DNA of 64,000 nucleotides, taken from positions 3,494,791-3,558,790 of the forward strand of contig NC_023753.2 in assembly GCF_000499845.2 (NCBI RefSeq). The letters run 5' to 3'. The translations under genes and the position numbers were made by a program. Under the pieces are notes generated by a model that was given only the letters and a program-made list of their open reading frames with translations, did not search any database and had not been told where the DNA came from. Of the stretch, positions 48,017 to 63,537 are shown piece after piece. Origin of the DNA: Phaseolus vulgaris. Lineage: Eukaryota > Streptophyta > Magnoliopsida > Fabales > Fabaceae. Every line of letters starts with the position of its first letter. Position 1 is the stretch's first letter.

Positions 48017-51000
48017 ATTAAAATAAAAATAAAAGGATCATAAAGAATATAGATACATAATATTAGTTATTATCATTTTCACTTAGAGTATTATTAGTTA
48101 TTATCATTCCTTTCTCGGATCTGCAACACTCTTTATTACCCTAGGCTCGTTAATTTTTGGCTCAGTAAACTATAAAATACATAATATAGACTCATTATGA
48201 GAGATTGATTTTTTATGATTATATGTTGAATATAAACATGTTATATAAATAACATCTTTAGATAAACATTCATTATTAAAATCAATTTTAATATATTGAG
48301 AAATTAATTTTTAATTCAAAATATTGTATTAATTAAAATGTTATCGAAGGTTTATGAATAATATATTATATATATGTTTCGTATTTAACACATATATTAC
48401 GTATATACTTGTGTTTTTACGCGTATATTTTATCTTCTAGATAAATAATGTAGATTAAAAGATTTTATAGTGTGTAACTAAAGAATATAATACATATCTC
48501 AACATATTGGATACTTTAAACTTATCATTATCCATGGAATTAAGTATCTATGATATTTATAATAACTAATTGGTCTCTCTTATTATATAATTAATAAAAG
48601 TATTTCCTATAAGATATCAATTATTTGCATAATTCTATATTTATTTAAAAATTATATATATATATATATATTATTTATAATTCATAGTTTATCTAATCTT
48701 AAACTAAAACCTTCAAGAATGTTGAGTGAACTTATTATTTATATAATGGAGGTCTTGGGATGAATAACTAATTACAGGAAAATAATTTTATATATAGTTT
48801 TCGCAAACAAAAAGCAAGTCAGAGTCTCATCTATAAGTCTAATTTTGATATGACGTTACACATAAAACTTTAATCGACTTACTTATTCATGAGGGAATAT
48901 GATTAGAAGGTATTTTGTGTTTTTATTCATAGTTATGTGTTATCTTTGTAGTACTTAATTGTATTTGGTAACTTGTTCTCTCACTATTTTTACAAATTAT
49001 TGTGATTATAAATAGTATATGAACATATAAGACTACAAGTGATAATGTTATTTTCACTATTATTATTAGTCATTTCACAATAACAAAATCAAATTGCTTT
49101 TAACTTAGTTAATCATTCTTTTGATATTTGCTTGTAAGTAATTGAGTATTGATTACCTAATCTAATGATATTAACGATTGAATAAGAAGCATTTTGATTA
49201 AGTCAAACAAAAGCATACTCCATGAAAGTGTAAAAGGAAGGTCAAATTAGGATTTATAAAAGATAATTTGTGATGGGTGTCACCTAGCTCATGCCATGAA
49301 GTGAAAGAGGATTTTTCATTGCCAAAGCTAAACACCATTTGTCTTGCATTGGGCACCATTTCATAGTCATGCTCAATGTTGAGCACCATTTGATCCATGC
49401 TGAACATCATTTGGACGAAGAGATACTTTTATTGCTTTTGTATGCATGCACCCAACTTGAAATAAAGTCCTTGTTCCTTATGCTTAATTTATTAAACATA
49501 ATATTCCCTTATTTCATCTTTTTCAAACACCTTAAGGTGATTTTCATACCTTTCTCTTAATTTTTTATAATTATATAGGAAAATAATTTTAATTATACTT
49601 TTTATTGATACATCTGACATTTTAAAATTCTTTTGATAGGATTTAGTAATGAATACAAGTAGAAGAACAAAGCAACATAAAAGCAGAAAATCTATCAAAG
49701 ACAACACGATCTCTTGCTTAACGAGTATGATTTCACTCTCAATCAATCTTATATTTGATCAATCAAAACATAAACTAGAGAACAACAAATTTTGATAATT
49801 AGGTATCATTTAACAAAAATTATGCTTAACCCAACAAATTTTGTTGATAAAGATCATGAAAATATTGCTTACAAACCTCGTCCATCAACCTAAGTCTTGA
49901 AATAATGACTCACTTATGAAATGTTCTACCTTTGACTCAAAATCTCATATGTTTCAAAATAATTTTTATTTTTATTAAAGTAATACATTAATTTATTAAA
50001 AAAAATATTATTATTTTAAAATTGGTATGTTTTAATTAGTTTTATTAATTTGCGTGAGAAAACCACAAACTAGTATCATTGTGTGATAGTGAATAAATTA
50101 CAAATTATTGAATATTTGGTAAGAGATAAACTTTTGAGAATAATTTTAATTTATTTGGGTTTTCATGTATACTATTATTGATTTGGAAATATTTATAAAG
50201 TTTTAAGAGAATTAAAAAGTGGACATGTTTATCACATCTTTTTAATTATTCGTCGCATTAAATAGTTTAATAAGAATTATATACTCGTAATATTTTATTT
50301 TATCTAGAATAAGTTAAATTCTCATCTTTAGTATAAGGGATTTTGTGGAAAATATAATTAATTAAGATATATTTGTTGAAAACATAAATCACCATTCCCA
50401 GTTGCAGATATTGTAATATAATAAATCATACGAATATGGTTATAACAGTATTATAGTATAAAAAGCTAAATAACTTAAGTCCAAATTTATAAAATAATTA
50501 AAACAATTACACAATAAATACTTAATTTTTTAATTATTTATTGAAATGAAACTATTTTATTTCCTGAATTATTTTAAATAATAAATTAAAATTCCAAATA
50601 CTTTTGTTTGAATAATATTAAACGTAATATTAATTAAATTAATTTAATATTTTATGAAAACAATTATTTTAAAACCATATATTTTTTAGTTTCAATTAAT
50701 ATTTTATTATCACTAATTCATAGTATCCTTTAAATTTAGGGTTTTTACATTGTATACATATTAATATTTTTGTGAAGCATATAAAATATTTCATCATATA
50801 TGTTGCTTTAATATATATTCATGAATGATTTGTTATTGATTCTGGTTACCATTAATAATATTTTTAGAAAAGTGGTTAATAGAGTTTAAAGAACTCGAAT
50901 CCCAAAGAATATCTGTTAATTTTTATAAAGAAAAGATAGTGTGGGACTTCACCATATTTTGAAGTTCTATTTTATAAAATTTGAAATTTTAATTTTCTTA

Positions 51001-51086
51001 AATTTATATTTTGAATTGTAAAATTAAAAATATAAAATATATTTTAGAATGTATAGTTTATAGCATAATTTTATATTTTAGATTGT
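48017..51086. other. AT-rich intergenic DNA
   Basis: No gene is supported. It includes an (AT)n run at 48653-48672. Around 49340-49415 the word GCACCATTT or ACATCATTT recurs three times at short spacing (GGGCACCATTT, GAGCACCATTT, GAACATCATTT), possibly a decayed short tandem array. Confidence 0.45.
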
Positions 51087-51232
51087 ATTTTTTAAAACTA
51101 AATTTTAACAAATTTATTTTTTAAAACTAAATTTTAACAAATTTATTTTTTAAAACTAAATTTTAACAAATTTATTTTTTAAAACTAAATTTTAACAAAT
51201 TTATTTTTTAAAACTAAATTTTAACAATTTTT
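51087..51232 (+). repeat. 29-bp tandem repeat, five copies
   Basis: The unit starting AAAACTAAATTTTAACAAAT occurs at 51094, 51123, 51152, 51181 and 51210, exactly 29 bp apart. The first four copies are essentially identical and the fifth is truncated. This implies recent expansion or homogenisation, about 0.5 kb upstream of RPS29. Confidence 0.95.
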
Positions 51233-51530
51233 TTTTTTTAAAAATGAATATATTATGCATTCGAAAACACGTTTGAAATTGTAATCTAATATACATTAAC
51301 ACATTCTAAAATAGGAAATCCAAAATATAATTTTAAATCAAAAATATATTTTTGAAATACATCTTTTGAATACATATTTCAGAATATGTCGATATAATAT
51401 TTTGAAAATAAAATCTAAAATACATAACATATATTTGATATTTGATATTGTACATTTCAAATATATATTTAATATTTGAAATAATATATTTGAGAATAAA
51501 TTTAACTTTAATATTCATGAAGTTAATGCA

Positions 51531-52725
<1,195 letters not shown>

Positions 52726-55700
52726 GGAGCTTTTGTTACCTCCCGTCCAAATATCATGTTCTAGCTCTAGATGTTCCGAGGATGTTATGGTTGAAGAAAC
52801 TTTTGAGACTTTTATTTTGCATCTAATTGATTATCAGACGTAATTTGTGGATCTAAGAATACTTTTATATATATTGTTTTGAAATATTGACTTTCATATC
52901 TGATCCTTAATCATTCTGCATCATATGCATGTGTCATACAGGTCCAAGTAATGTGTCCATTTTTGTTGGCGCTGCTTCATACGATCCTAGTTTGATTTTA
53001 GTTTTCAATGGACTTGTAAATGTGGAGTAACTAATCAATTATTTTACACACGGTCTGCAAATGCTGATTGATACTAAGCGCCTAAATGATAGACAGATAA
53101 ATGTAGTATTTTGCCGAAATTGGCCTTGATGCAGCAATCGATTTAATGTTTGTAGACTCGTAAATTGTCGTTGTATAAGGTTTAGACGTAATATTTCAAA
53201 GAAATAAATGGTAAAGGAGCCGGTTGACGACTTTAATAGTTCCTCTAGAAAAATATTCTGCTATTTTTCTTCCAATAGGGAAAGAAACTACGTTAATTTT
53301 GGAAGTTCCCGTTGACTAGCATTTCAGCCTTAACTAGCGTATTCAGCTTTACTTTCAGAAATTCATGTTTACATTTGTTCTTGGAAATTCCTGGTGTATT
53401 TTTTTATCAGCAAATCTGTGGCTAAAGGTGAATATAGGAATGTTGACTGTCTGGTTTTCCAATTATATGATTTTGTAGTTAAATTGGATTGAAACTCGTC
53501 CTCTTTTGCTAAGCAGCAGAGTAAAATTTGCATGTAGTAATCTCAACAAAGGAAGTTATTAATGATTAGTGGAAGCATGATTGAAATGAGTAAGGTCAGA
53601 AAAAAATTGGTATCAACTGGTTATAAGTGTAGCCCGTTGCCGTGGTTTTAATGAACTTGTTGGCTTCATAGGGTACGACCCACTGACAGTCAGAGAGAGT
53701 GAAAGCACATGAACGTTTAAGTTACCTGCTTTATAAGTTGTACCAACTACTAAATGCAGAGTTCCAATTTCCTTCTTCTTGAAGGCAACTCAGCATCTTA
53801 CTTTTTTGTATTATTGTTCTTTTCATGCATGATAACCTCACCTGCCATTCTACAATAGTTTTTCATTTCTGCTTTTCCACCTTATCCATCTCCATCATAA
53901 CTTTTACTGTGCAGACACCCAACATCAGGAGTACATGTTTTCTTAATGTTCCCAATCATCACTACGTTGTAACTAATATCAATAGAATAGTTGATTGCGT
54001 AGGTTTAAGAAATATCCCCTAGAATAATAGGTTGAAACCAGAAGTGTGGAAATTATGTTATGTTGCTTTATAAAATTTCAATATGAAGTATCTGTTAACA
54101 ACTTCAGATATTGATGGAAACCTGCAACTTTAAACAAATTGCAAAGGATAAGGATCCGTTAAGGTAGAGTGATCCAGAAAAGACAAGAGTGGCATGAGCT
54201 ATACTTTTTTACTGGTAAGACGTTGCAAAGAAGATAATATGTGGTGAAGTGGTTAAATCTATAGAAACAAATGGTATATGTACTATTGTAAAATTTTCAT
54301 AATATGTCATATCAATATTTTTAAGTGAATATAGATAATATATTGAAATTAAACTCAAATTTTAACAGATTACAGTTGTCCTTATCCTAAATAATATAAG
54401 GGAAAAAAGAAACACTTTCCACTCTGCGAATCACCTAATTCGGGAGCTTGGAGAGTTAGCTTGTGCAGAGGGACCACTGCTAACCAACTTATTGTATCAT
54501 ACGAAAATGTTTTAAAGGAAGATCTTATCCTCAAAATGAGTTCCACTACGTATGGTGTTGTATCGAGGCTTTCAAACATAGCTTAAGCACATGAGTTAGG
54601 GAGAAAACCAGAGTTTGTAGTACTTGAATAAAAATGCAGATGATTTAAATCCATACTTATTGTGTTGTTGGAAAAGTGTTCATACTCTGTTGAAGAAATC
54701 AAAGTAGAAGGATTGAATACACATACATCATGAGAAGCAAGTAGTGACCGTGCAAGAGGTGACCTCTTAAATGGTATATGTATAGTGCAGAACTTTTGAA
54801 AAGAATATTTCGTTATACAAGTAAGCTGTCATTTTCGGTATCTCTTTGTCCTAACAAAAATTGGACTGTTCACAGATTATGATGATTGAACTTTTCACTG
54901 AATTTTATGCTGCCTTCGTAATGGTCCAGTAATTTGTTTGCACCAAGTCTGCTTTAAGATAGGAAAAGAAGAGGGTGATATAAGCCTCTTTCTATTGATT
55001 GCTTAAACATTTCCAACATGTCTACATTGAGTTAGTCTGAGATTACTCCATTAAATCTTCTCTAGGCAAAATTATGCAAAATCAGAGTTGTTAACAAACC
55101 ATTCCACAACATAATTAAGAAAGAGAGAAGGTGATAGACAGTTACAAGGGGGTGATCTCTTGGAGTTTTTGCTTTTTTAATTAGTAAGATGTATTATGAA
55201 AATAAATGATTTTTATAGAAACTTAGTCTCTAAGAGTATTCAATTTTACCTATATTAGGGTAGGGTGGTACAAAATGTTTAAGTTACTTATCTTTTTGTT
55301 TTGATTGGGATGTCAAATGTAGTCATCCTCCAAACCAGAAATGAAAACCAAAATCTTAAGCCATAAAATAGGATTTTCCATTGAATTAGGTTCTTTTGCA
55401 AGTACTCAAAGAATTAACTCAACAAATCAATTATAGGAATCTACAATCTTTGGCTTCAAGTGTTATTAACCCCAGCTTAATATAATAATTACCACATTTT
55501 TGAGCATGCAGAATAGCCGCCAAAATGTACACCAACTTTGAGCCCCAAAGTTGCTTATCACATTGTTTCCTTCTCTACCATTGATAAAATAATCACACAC
55601 TTTCCTTGGTGGGGTTGAGCTGGAAAGAAGAAGCAAAGTTGGAAAGCTATGGGACAGAGGAAGAATTATTTCCTTAAGCCTATAATCACTTCCGAAGCAA

Positions 55701-58700
55701 AGTTAATTAATACCTATAAACGGACATCTTTGAGTGTGTGTTTACTTTTTATCCAATTATTCCATTGAGTGTAACTTAAGTTACATGCCTTCAAAGAATT
55801 ATGCCTGTCTCATCATTCCATGATACATTTGGCAGGGATTCGTTAATCAAATAGCATAACCATATCTTCTGTTTTGAGTGTTTTCTAATGCTAAATGGGA
55901 ATTACAACCAATCAATAAATCAATGAATGTTAACTGAACTGAGAGATTCATCTAGAATTATTCACAATTATGAATATGAACCTATAGTTTTATATATAGT
56001 CAGTATTATTTGGCAATGAGCAATCTGCAGCAAAAAATAAGTAAGAAACTCAGGACTGAGCAATCAGTGTCCTTCTCCATTGAAGTAGCTAGTTGGGGTT
56101 GATAATCATGTTGGTCTAACATCTAACTAATTATTAGTTAACAGGAAAACAAAGAAGAATTCAACCAATCCCATGTTCCAAGTTTGTTGTAAGTTATATT
56201 GTTTATAGGATCACCTGGAAACTATTTTGGATAGAGATGTCTCTAGGTATAGGAAAAATGCCTGTGACGCCACATTATCACAATATGAAACACATTTTTC
56301 TCATAAATGAAAAGAAGAGAATTTGTGTGTAAAATTTGACTATAAAGGAAAGGAAAGGGTTGCTTCAATACTAGTCAAGATTTGGAATTATATGCAAAAC
56401 TAATCAGGAGGTTAATACTTTGTTTTATCAAATAAACCATTATTCCTTACAAGTTTCACAAAATATACTGCTTTAATTGCTTAACTCCTTAGCTCAACCT
56501 AGGAAATAGACACCATCTTAACTATTTTTAAAAACAGAAGATGCTTTGAGATCAAACAAGAAACAAGCACACTGGGAAGATGCACATGTATTTTTGATCT
56601 GAATGAAGATATCAGTGACCAAAATGAATGAAATGCAGGAGAAGATAGAGAGGGTAGAGGAAAACCAAAGGTTGGAGAGAAGAAAGAAGAAAGTGGAGGA
56701 TGTTGATATTAAGAAATAATGAGATGCGTTCAATGGTTGCAATGAATGGCGTAGATGGAGAGGGACAGAAAGGGATGTGGCATCTTAATCTAGTTATAAT
56801 AATAAATTGATTATAGCTTAGCTTGCAAAAATCACAATTAGGCAACATTGCCTTTCTGGTTGATAATGCCTAAGCTTTTTGGGCATTTCACTGATAGCAT
56901 CAACCACTGTATTTGATTTAGAGCTCCTTTCATTATGGTTAGCTCATTCATCTCTTTCCCAATGAAGTGATCTACCTATCTATCTATCTATCTCACGTCA
57001 TACCTCTGCCAAATCTTACTCTATATACGCATTATCATATTATATACACATAATATACACACGTGAAAACACAAAAACATCACATAATAAACATATGGTG
57101 AAGCCCTTCTTCTATTCTTGTATAACAAATCAAACAGTTTACTCCATATTATACCTCAGTTATAATCAAAATTAATGTTTCACAACGACATGAAAAAGAC
57201 AACCCTCTAGTCCTCATGGCAGAAATAGCTAAATCAAAACAATGTCTGTAGCTGTGGCTTGAATCTTGTGACTCACTAATTTTGGAAGCTACCTACACAA
57301 TTAGTGCTTAATTCACAATATTATCAAGAAGAATAAGAAGGAAATAGTGGAAATAATGTGTGTGTATATAAATAAGTGGAACTGTTGGTTTTTCCTTGTT
57401 CATGTAGTTGTAGCTGTGGAAAAGTATCATTCATGACAATGGCTTAGCAGAAAACTTGAAGGGAACAACATTAGTGTCATGTTTGGTAAGCAGAAAATAA
57501 TTAAAAGAAAATGAAATATGTAATGTATTTAAGTTTAATTGAAGTGTAAAAGTGTGGCCAACTTGCTTTCTTTGTTTTCAAATCTCTCCTACCAAATATT
57601 GTGAAATGCCAAGTTACTAACTGAACAGAGAATTCCATGAAAATAAGAAGGATTTTGAATGTTTGAAGAGAGCATAAATTGATGCAATATCAGTTTATGA
57701 AAGGGATGGCCACTAACCCTTGTAATCTAATTGGTGAAAAACTCCAGTTATGGCTAGAATTTATGAAATCTATAATTAGTTACCAAAAGAAGGTTTATTT
57801 TTTAATTACTCTTAAATTATGTGTTGGTATAAAGTAACGTAATCATATAATTGTTATTAATTTCTTTCAATAATTTGACAACACACAAAAATGATGGCAT
57901 TAAGAATACTCTACTTATACATATTAAATTAAACTACGTTTTCTTGAGTGTGACAACTTTTTAGCTAATTCTCCCTTAAAGAATGATTTGTGTGTTATTC
58001 TTAACTTTTTAAATGTTTAAACTTATAGGAATTTCACTACATAGAAAAGTATATTGTTATCTTAAAAGAGTTTGAATTTAAAGGAAGACATGCGATTCTC
58101 CTTACCAAAAAGTTAAGTATGTCTCAAAGTAAGAACTTGATTTAATATATAATAATAAAATAACTTTGATCTAAAGAAAAAGTTTAAAAATTAATGGATT
58201 TTTTTTTTGAAATAATTTAATAAAAAATAACCATGTAAAATTTTCGAACAAAATTTAACATTAAAAGGAAACATATTTTCATGATTTTTTTTGGTATGTG
58301 TGTAGTAAATTGTTTTGTTTTAAAAATATAACAACTAAAATTAATAAAATTCAAAAGAAGAGGAATATTGTATATACAAGTACAATAGTTTCGAATATAC
58401 ATTTTTATAGTTAAAAATATTGTATTTTTCATGAAGTATAATGTACATCCATCTTATAATTTTAATTTTTCAAAAAATTTATTTATATTTTCACATTTTA
58501 CTTCATTTTAAAATACCTATTAGCACTAAATCAAAACCAAATCCATCCAATAAGAGAAAGAAAAACATCTGGATTTCACTTTTACAATGAACTAAACTTG
58601 AACTTGTAAGAAATTTTAAATATGAAACTTTTTTCCTTCATTATATTAGCACTTTTCCCTAACATGGTTTATGTATAAAAAAGTGATAGTAGCATTTTCA

Positions 58701-58726
58701 TTTTCTTCTAAATTTCCCCTTCCTTT
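52726..58726. other. Six-kilobase intergenic region
   Basis: 52726-52960 probably contains the RPS29 3' UTR. I recognise no gene in the rest. 53000-55600 has moderate GC and could hold decayed elements; the antisense open stretch at 54382-54579 has no family resemblance that I trust. A TCTA tetranucleotide run lies at about 56972-56993. 57700-58700 is AT-rich. Confidence 0.4.
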
Positions 58727-59286
58727 TATATATATATATATATATCTATATATTATTTATTTTTTCCTTCCTTGCAAGTAAACGCATGGCATTATTAGGT
58801 TACACACTAAGAATAAAATGGCATATTGTGTAAGGAAAGAAGGTAAAGGAATTTTGAGAGAGAAAAAAGAAGAAGCAATAAACAAGAAAGTTGGGAATAA
58901 TTAAGGGTTATTAACATTAACATTAACATTAACAACACATAACGTTTCTCCAAAGATTGAAGCAAAGCAAAACCGAAAACCAAAGACTCACTCACTCTAC
59001 ACATTATATTACAGACTCTTTTGTATTTCTATTTTTATTTTTGTTTTCTCTTTTTTAATTAACACCTACTTCCCTTTCTCTTTCTCTTTCTCTTTCTCTC
59101 CAAAATCCCACACCCTGCATCGCTATTTCTCTCACTCACTCACTGTTCCTCCCAAATGCTGAATCTGAACCACACCCACTGATCTGCAGGGTCGAGAACA
59201 GGGTCAAGATTTGAGCTTTGGGGGAAAGAGAAAAGGAAAACCCTCATCAGAGAGGCAATGTGAGGGAAGGTTCTAAGCTTTCGGAA
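58727..59286 (+). promoter_or_regulatory. QWRF gene upstream region and 5' UTR with microsatellites
   Basis: A (TA)n run at about 58727-58745 is followed by an (ATTAAC)4 run at about 58909-58934 and a (CTTTCT)n pyrimidine tract at about 59073-59100. The pyrimidine tract and the following GC-richer sequence up to the ATG at 59287 look like 5' UTR. No single TATA box can be chosen among the TA repeats. Confidence 0.45.
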
Positions 59287-62200
59287 ATGGTGGCTGCCAT
59301 TTCGGAAGACCCATTGACCTCTTCTGAGAAAGACAACAACAACAACAATGGCACAATACCCAGAAGACCAAAGGGTAGGCAAGTTTCTTCAAGGTACATG
59401 TCGCACTCTCCTTCACCCTCGCCTTCTTCAACCACAACCACAACAACAACGACAACTTCAACCTCAACATCAACCACAAGTTCTTCTTCTCGTCGATTCC
59501 CTTCCCCTCTCCTCTCTCATTCCACCAATTCCTCCACCCCTTTGGTCCCAAAGCGTTCCCAATCGGTGGACCGCCGCCGCCCGCGTCCCGCAACTCCGCT
59601 TCCCGAGGCGGCGAAGCTTCTGGTGACTTCCACTCGGAGCCTGTCGGTTTCCTTTCAAGGAGAGGCCTTTTCGCTGCCCATTAGCAAGACCAAAGCCACC
59701 GCCGCCACCCCTCCGCCGCGGAAGGCCGCCACGCCGGAACGACGGAGGGCCACGCCAGTGAAGGGGGAGAATTCAAGGCCGGCGGATCAGCATCGGTGGC
59801 CGGCGAGGACCAGGCAAGCGGATCATCTTTCCAAGAGTGTGGATATCAGTGATAAGAAGAAGGTTGTTGGGAATGGGTTTGGGAAAGTGGTGAGGGCTTT
59901 GCAGAAGTCAATGGTGGTGGAAGGTGAAAAGAGAAGAGCTTCTTTGGATGGGCTAGGAGGGTTGAGTTTGGATTTGGGGAAAGCTGAGTTGTTGAAGGGT
60001 AATAGTAATGCTAATAATAATTCTATTACTAATGCTAATAATCATAATAATAATGATGGTGGTGGTGGGAATTTGGTGAGTAAGTCTTCAATGTCTTGTG
60101 ATCTCACTGCTTCTGATACTGATAGTGTTTCTTCTGGAAGCACTTCCGGAGCACATGATTCTTCTGGGTCTGTCAAGGGCCCTAAGGAGCCTCGTGGCAT
60201 TGTTGTGTCTGCCAGGTTTTGGCAGGAAACTAATAGTCGGCTTCGCCGCCTGCAGGACCCTGGTTCGCCCCTGTCCACCAGCCCTGCTTCTAGGATTGGG
60301 GTGCCAAACAAAAATGCTCAGTTGAAAAGGTATAACAGTGATGGTCCTATGTTGTCGCCACGAACTGTGGCTTCTCCTGTCAGGGGGAGTGTGAATGCTC
60401 GGCCTGCTTCGCCGAGTAAGCTTTGGGCAGGATCCTCTCCGTCAAGAGGGATGCCTAGTCCTGGTAGGGTGAGAAGCACAGTTGCCAGCTCCATCAATAG
60501 TGGTTCGGGTAACTCACCATCCATTCTTAGCTTCTCCGCTGATGTGCGGAGAGGGAAGATTGGGGAAGATCGGATATTTGATGCACATACGTTAAGGCTT
60601 CTGTATAACCGGTATGTGCAGTGGCGGTTCGTGAATGCAAGGGCGGATGCTACATTTATGGTGCAGAAACTAAATGCTGAGGTATGGTTAAATGTGTATT
60701 AAGGCATGCCATATTTAGTAAGTATTATGGTTGCTGTTATCTGTTTTTGACAATAATGTGTCTAATTGTTAGTTATTATGGTAATTGTGTTGTTTAGTGC
60801 TTGTATATTGTAGAGTGTTTTGTGGAGTGATTCAGATTAACAGGGCACACTTGTAACACTCAATAGAATAGAATGTGCTTAGGAATGCGTTAGAAAACTA
60901 TATTTGAGATGTACTGTGCTAGAAGTTTAGGCTGCTAAGTTCATAAAGATCAATGTAACACCTCATTTTCAAGGAAATGTGCTAGGTTTCAAAATGCTGA
61001 TTGACCAAGAGGGTGGCAATTTGTTACAAGTTGAAGTTTAGGAGTGATTCAAATGGAACTGTAAACTCTTGAACCTTCTATCTATGTGAACCAAAAGAAC
61101 ATATAACATGCAGGGATAAAGAGGGTCTTGAATACTCATACACTTAAGTATATGTACACAAAATAAAAGTAGTTGGTGGAAGAATAAGACTCTTGGTACC
61201 ATAGCTTGACCTAATATCTTGTTGATCTTCGAGTCAGGTATATAATGAAGTTGACACCACTTTATCTTTCTTACATCAATTTATAGTCCCCAGAAATATA
61301 TAGGTCTTAGTGACATTCAACAATTTCATTCATGATTAATGTTCTGAAATCTTTATCATGATGAGAGGCAGTCACACATATCCATAAGTTGTATTTTCTG
61401 TATGTAGATCTGTACATGCACATTTAATTTATTGTTTTGTGAAATGTGCTACTCCCACTATGTTTAGGATGACAATGCCTATGCTTTTTGGTGATAACAA
61501 TTACAATACTTCACCCCCTAATAACTATAGTTTAACCTAATAAATTATTTTAATTATGGCAGAGACATTTGTGGAATGCATGGGTAACAATTTCAGAACT
61601 CCGGCATTCAGTCATACTTAAAAGAATCAAGCTTGTATTACTGAGGCAAAAGTTGAAGTTAACTTCCATCCTTAAAGGACAGGTATGATTCAGCGTTTTC
61701 AATTTTAAAGTAATGCCTCTTGTGCATTGAATGTAACTTGGTGGAAGGTTATTAGCTTGATAAAATTCACATTTTAATCTGTACTGCTTTTTGGTTAGAA
61801 ATAATTGCTTGCTGTTGAAGTTCCTGACCTGTTTATAACTTGATGCAAAGTTGACTATTTGATAATATTTTAGCAATTTAATATTGTTACTTCGAAGCAT
61901 ATCTTGTAAGAATTAAACGTTATTTTTACTTGAGTTGATAGTCATAATCAGCATTCATCACGTCAATTAGTCAGCTACTTCTATCATCATCATCATTACT
62001 GTTAGTCATAATCAAAGTGTATTTTGCTTGGGTATAGATCTCTTATTTGGAGGAATGGGCCCTTCTAGATAGAGATCACTCCAGTTCTTTGCTTGGAGCA
62101 ACTGAAGCTTTGAAGGCCAGTACACTCCGTCTTCCAGTTGTTGAGAAAGCAATTGTATGTGCTACTTTTCTTTTTTGCTTTTTTGGACACTTTGCACTAT

Positions 62201-63537
62201 TTTAAAAATAGACTATCAAATTTTAAACTGTTATTGTTTATCAGGCTGATGTACCAAATCTAAAGGATGCTTTGGGGTCAGCAGTTGATGTGATGCAGGC
62301 AATGGCATCCTCAATATACTCTCTTTCTTCAAAGGTGAATTTTTAATATCTTCTGTATGTTTCTTTATTTTAATTGTCAGTTTAGATGTGCAATGTCTGC
62401 GTGAAAACCATATATCTATAATTTATTTTTCTGACTTCTGTTTGATAATTGGTATTTGTGTTTGAAGTAATACTTTGATTGTTTCAGTCATTAGTCACAT
62501 TGTGTCAAGACAATTGAAGCTCTTTTTTCGTTATAAATATTCTTTGAACTTTTTTTTCGGAACAAATATTAAATTTAACTATTATCACTTGGTTGACCGA
62601 AACTTTTCAATACATACCACTTACTATTGTTTGGGTTATTAGCTATCCATATTTTTGTATTGTCAGTATTTGATGTGCTGCTGTTTGTTGCATGTCAATG
62701 TCTATTTTGCTTATTTTAAGCTCTACCTCCTTTTGAGTAGTGCCAATTGAATGTTCAGAACAGAAGTGTTATTAAATAAAGAGAATGTTATGGAATTCCT
62801 TTGTGGCTTGACGCTTGACAGTTGCATTTTTTTAACCTGTTTTGAATTTTCACATTCTTTACTGAATTTCTTGGCTAATAACATAGGTGCTCTATTCCTA
62901 GGCATTATTGCATGGGTTCATTTTTGCAACCATCATATTATTTTGCTTTCTGCAGTAATTTTTTCATCTAATATGATGAAAGGGACAGATTAAATGTAAC
63001 ATCTAAGCTCACTAGGTGGGGTGAGTTACATGGTCCATTAAACACCATTTAGCTCTATACAACAACCAAATTGTAGCAAAAACACTCACTAGAACCCCAT
63101 GAAACCTTTGTTTAATTCACATTACTGCTGCTCTAGACCAATCGCTGACTTGCTCATTTAGTTCCACGGAAGGCAACTGCTTGGGGGGAATTGGCATTTG
63201 GGTTAAAGATAAGCATTTGTTCGCACTTCTGGTGGTATATCTGAACACATTGAGTTTCTAGCAGGTGGAAGAAACTAATTGCTTGGTGGCGGAAATCCTA
63301 AAGGTGACCTCAAAAGAAAGGTTTTTGCTTGAACATTGCAAGGAGTTTTTGTCCTCGTTAGCAGCCATGCAGGTAAATCATGTTTGCTTGAAGCTATCTA
63401 ATACTGATATGCTGTATCAATGCTTATTGCTATTTTGAATCTAATAAATCTGGCAGGTCAAGGATTGTAGCTTAAGAACACATACCTTACAACTTTCTCG
63501 TGCGCCAACTTCCAGCTGCCTGACAACACGTGTGTAG
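59287..63537 (+). CDS. QWRF2: QWRF-motif protein (augmin8/EDE1 family), QWRF2-like
   Basis: Six exons, 59287-60681, 61563-61682, 62038-62154, 62245-62334, 63265-63372 and 63457-63537, make 1911 nt (636 aa). The start is the first in-frame ATG after an upstream in-frame TTG stretch (M-V-A-A-I-S). The N-terminal two thirds are basic, Ser/Pro/Arg-rich and disordered, with a Thr/Ser run near residues 48-62 and an Asn-rich run near 240-258. Motifs such as R-R-F-P-S-P-L-L and R-F-W-Q-E-T are family-typical. The QWRF motif is at Q445-F448 ([11 protein letters not shown]), and the C-terminal DUF566 helices fill exons 2-6. QWRF proteins bind microtubules as augmin subunit 8 or relatives; QWRF1/2 are linked to fertility and organ growth, and SCO3 to peroxisome-associated microtubules. 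QWRF2 over QWRF1 is by length and N-terminus only. Confidence 0.93.

Noticed and set aside
51087..51232. Regular repeats considered as a CRISPR-like array
   Set aside because: Units are directly contiguous with no spacers, and this is a plant nuclear sequence.
54382..54579. 65-codon antisense open stretch in the RPS29-QWRF gap
   Set aside because: Composition is protein-like, but I recognise no family, start context or splice pattern.
59247..59593. Val/Glu-rich antisense frames opposite QWRF exon 1
   Set aside because: Complement of the Thr/Ser codon microsatellite, not a gene.
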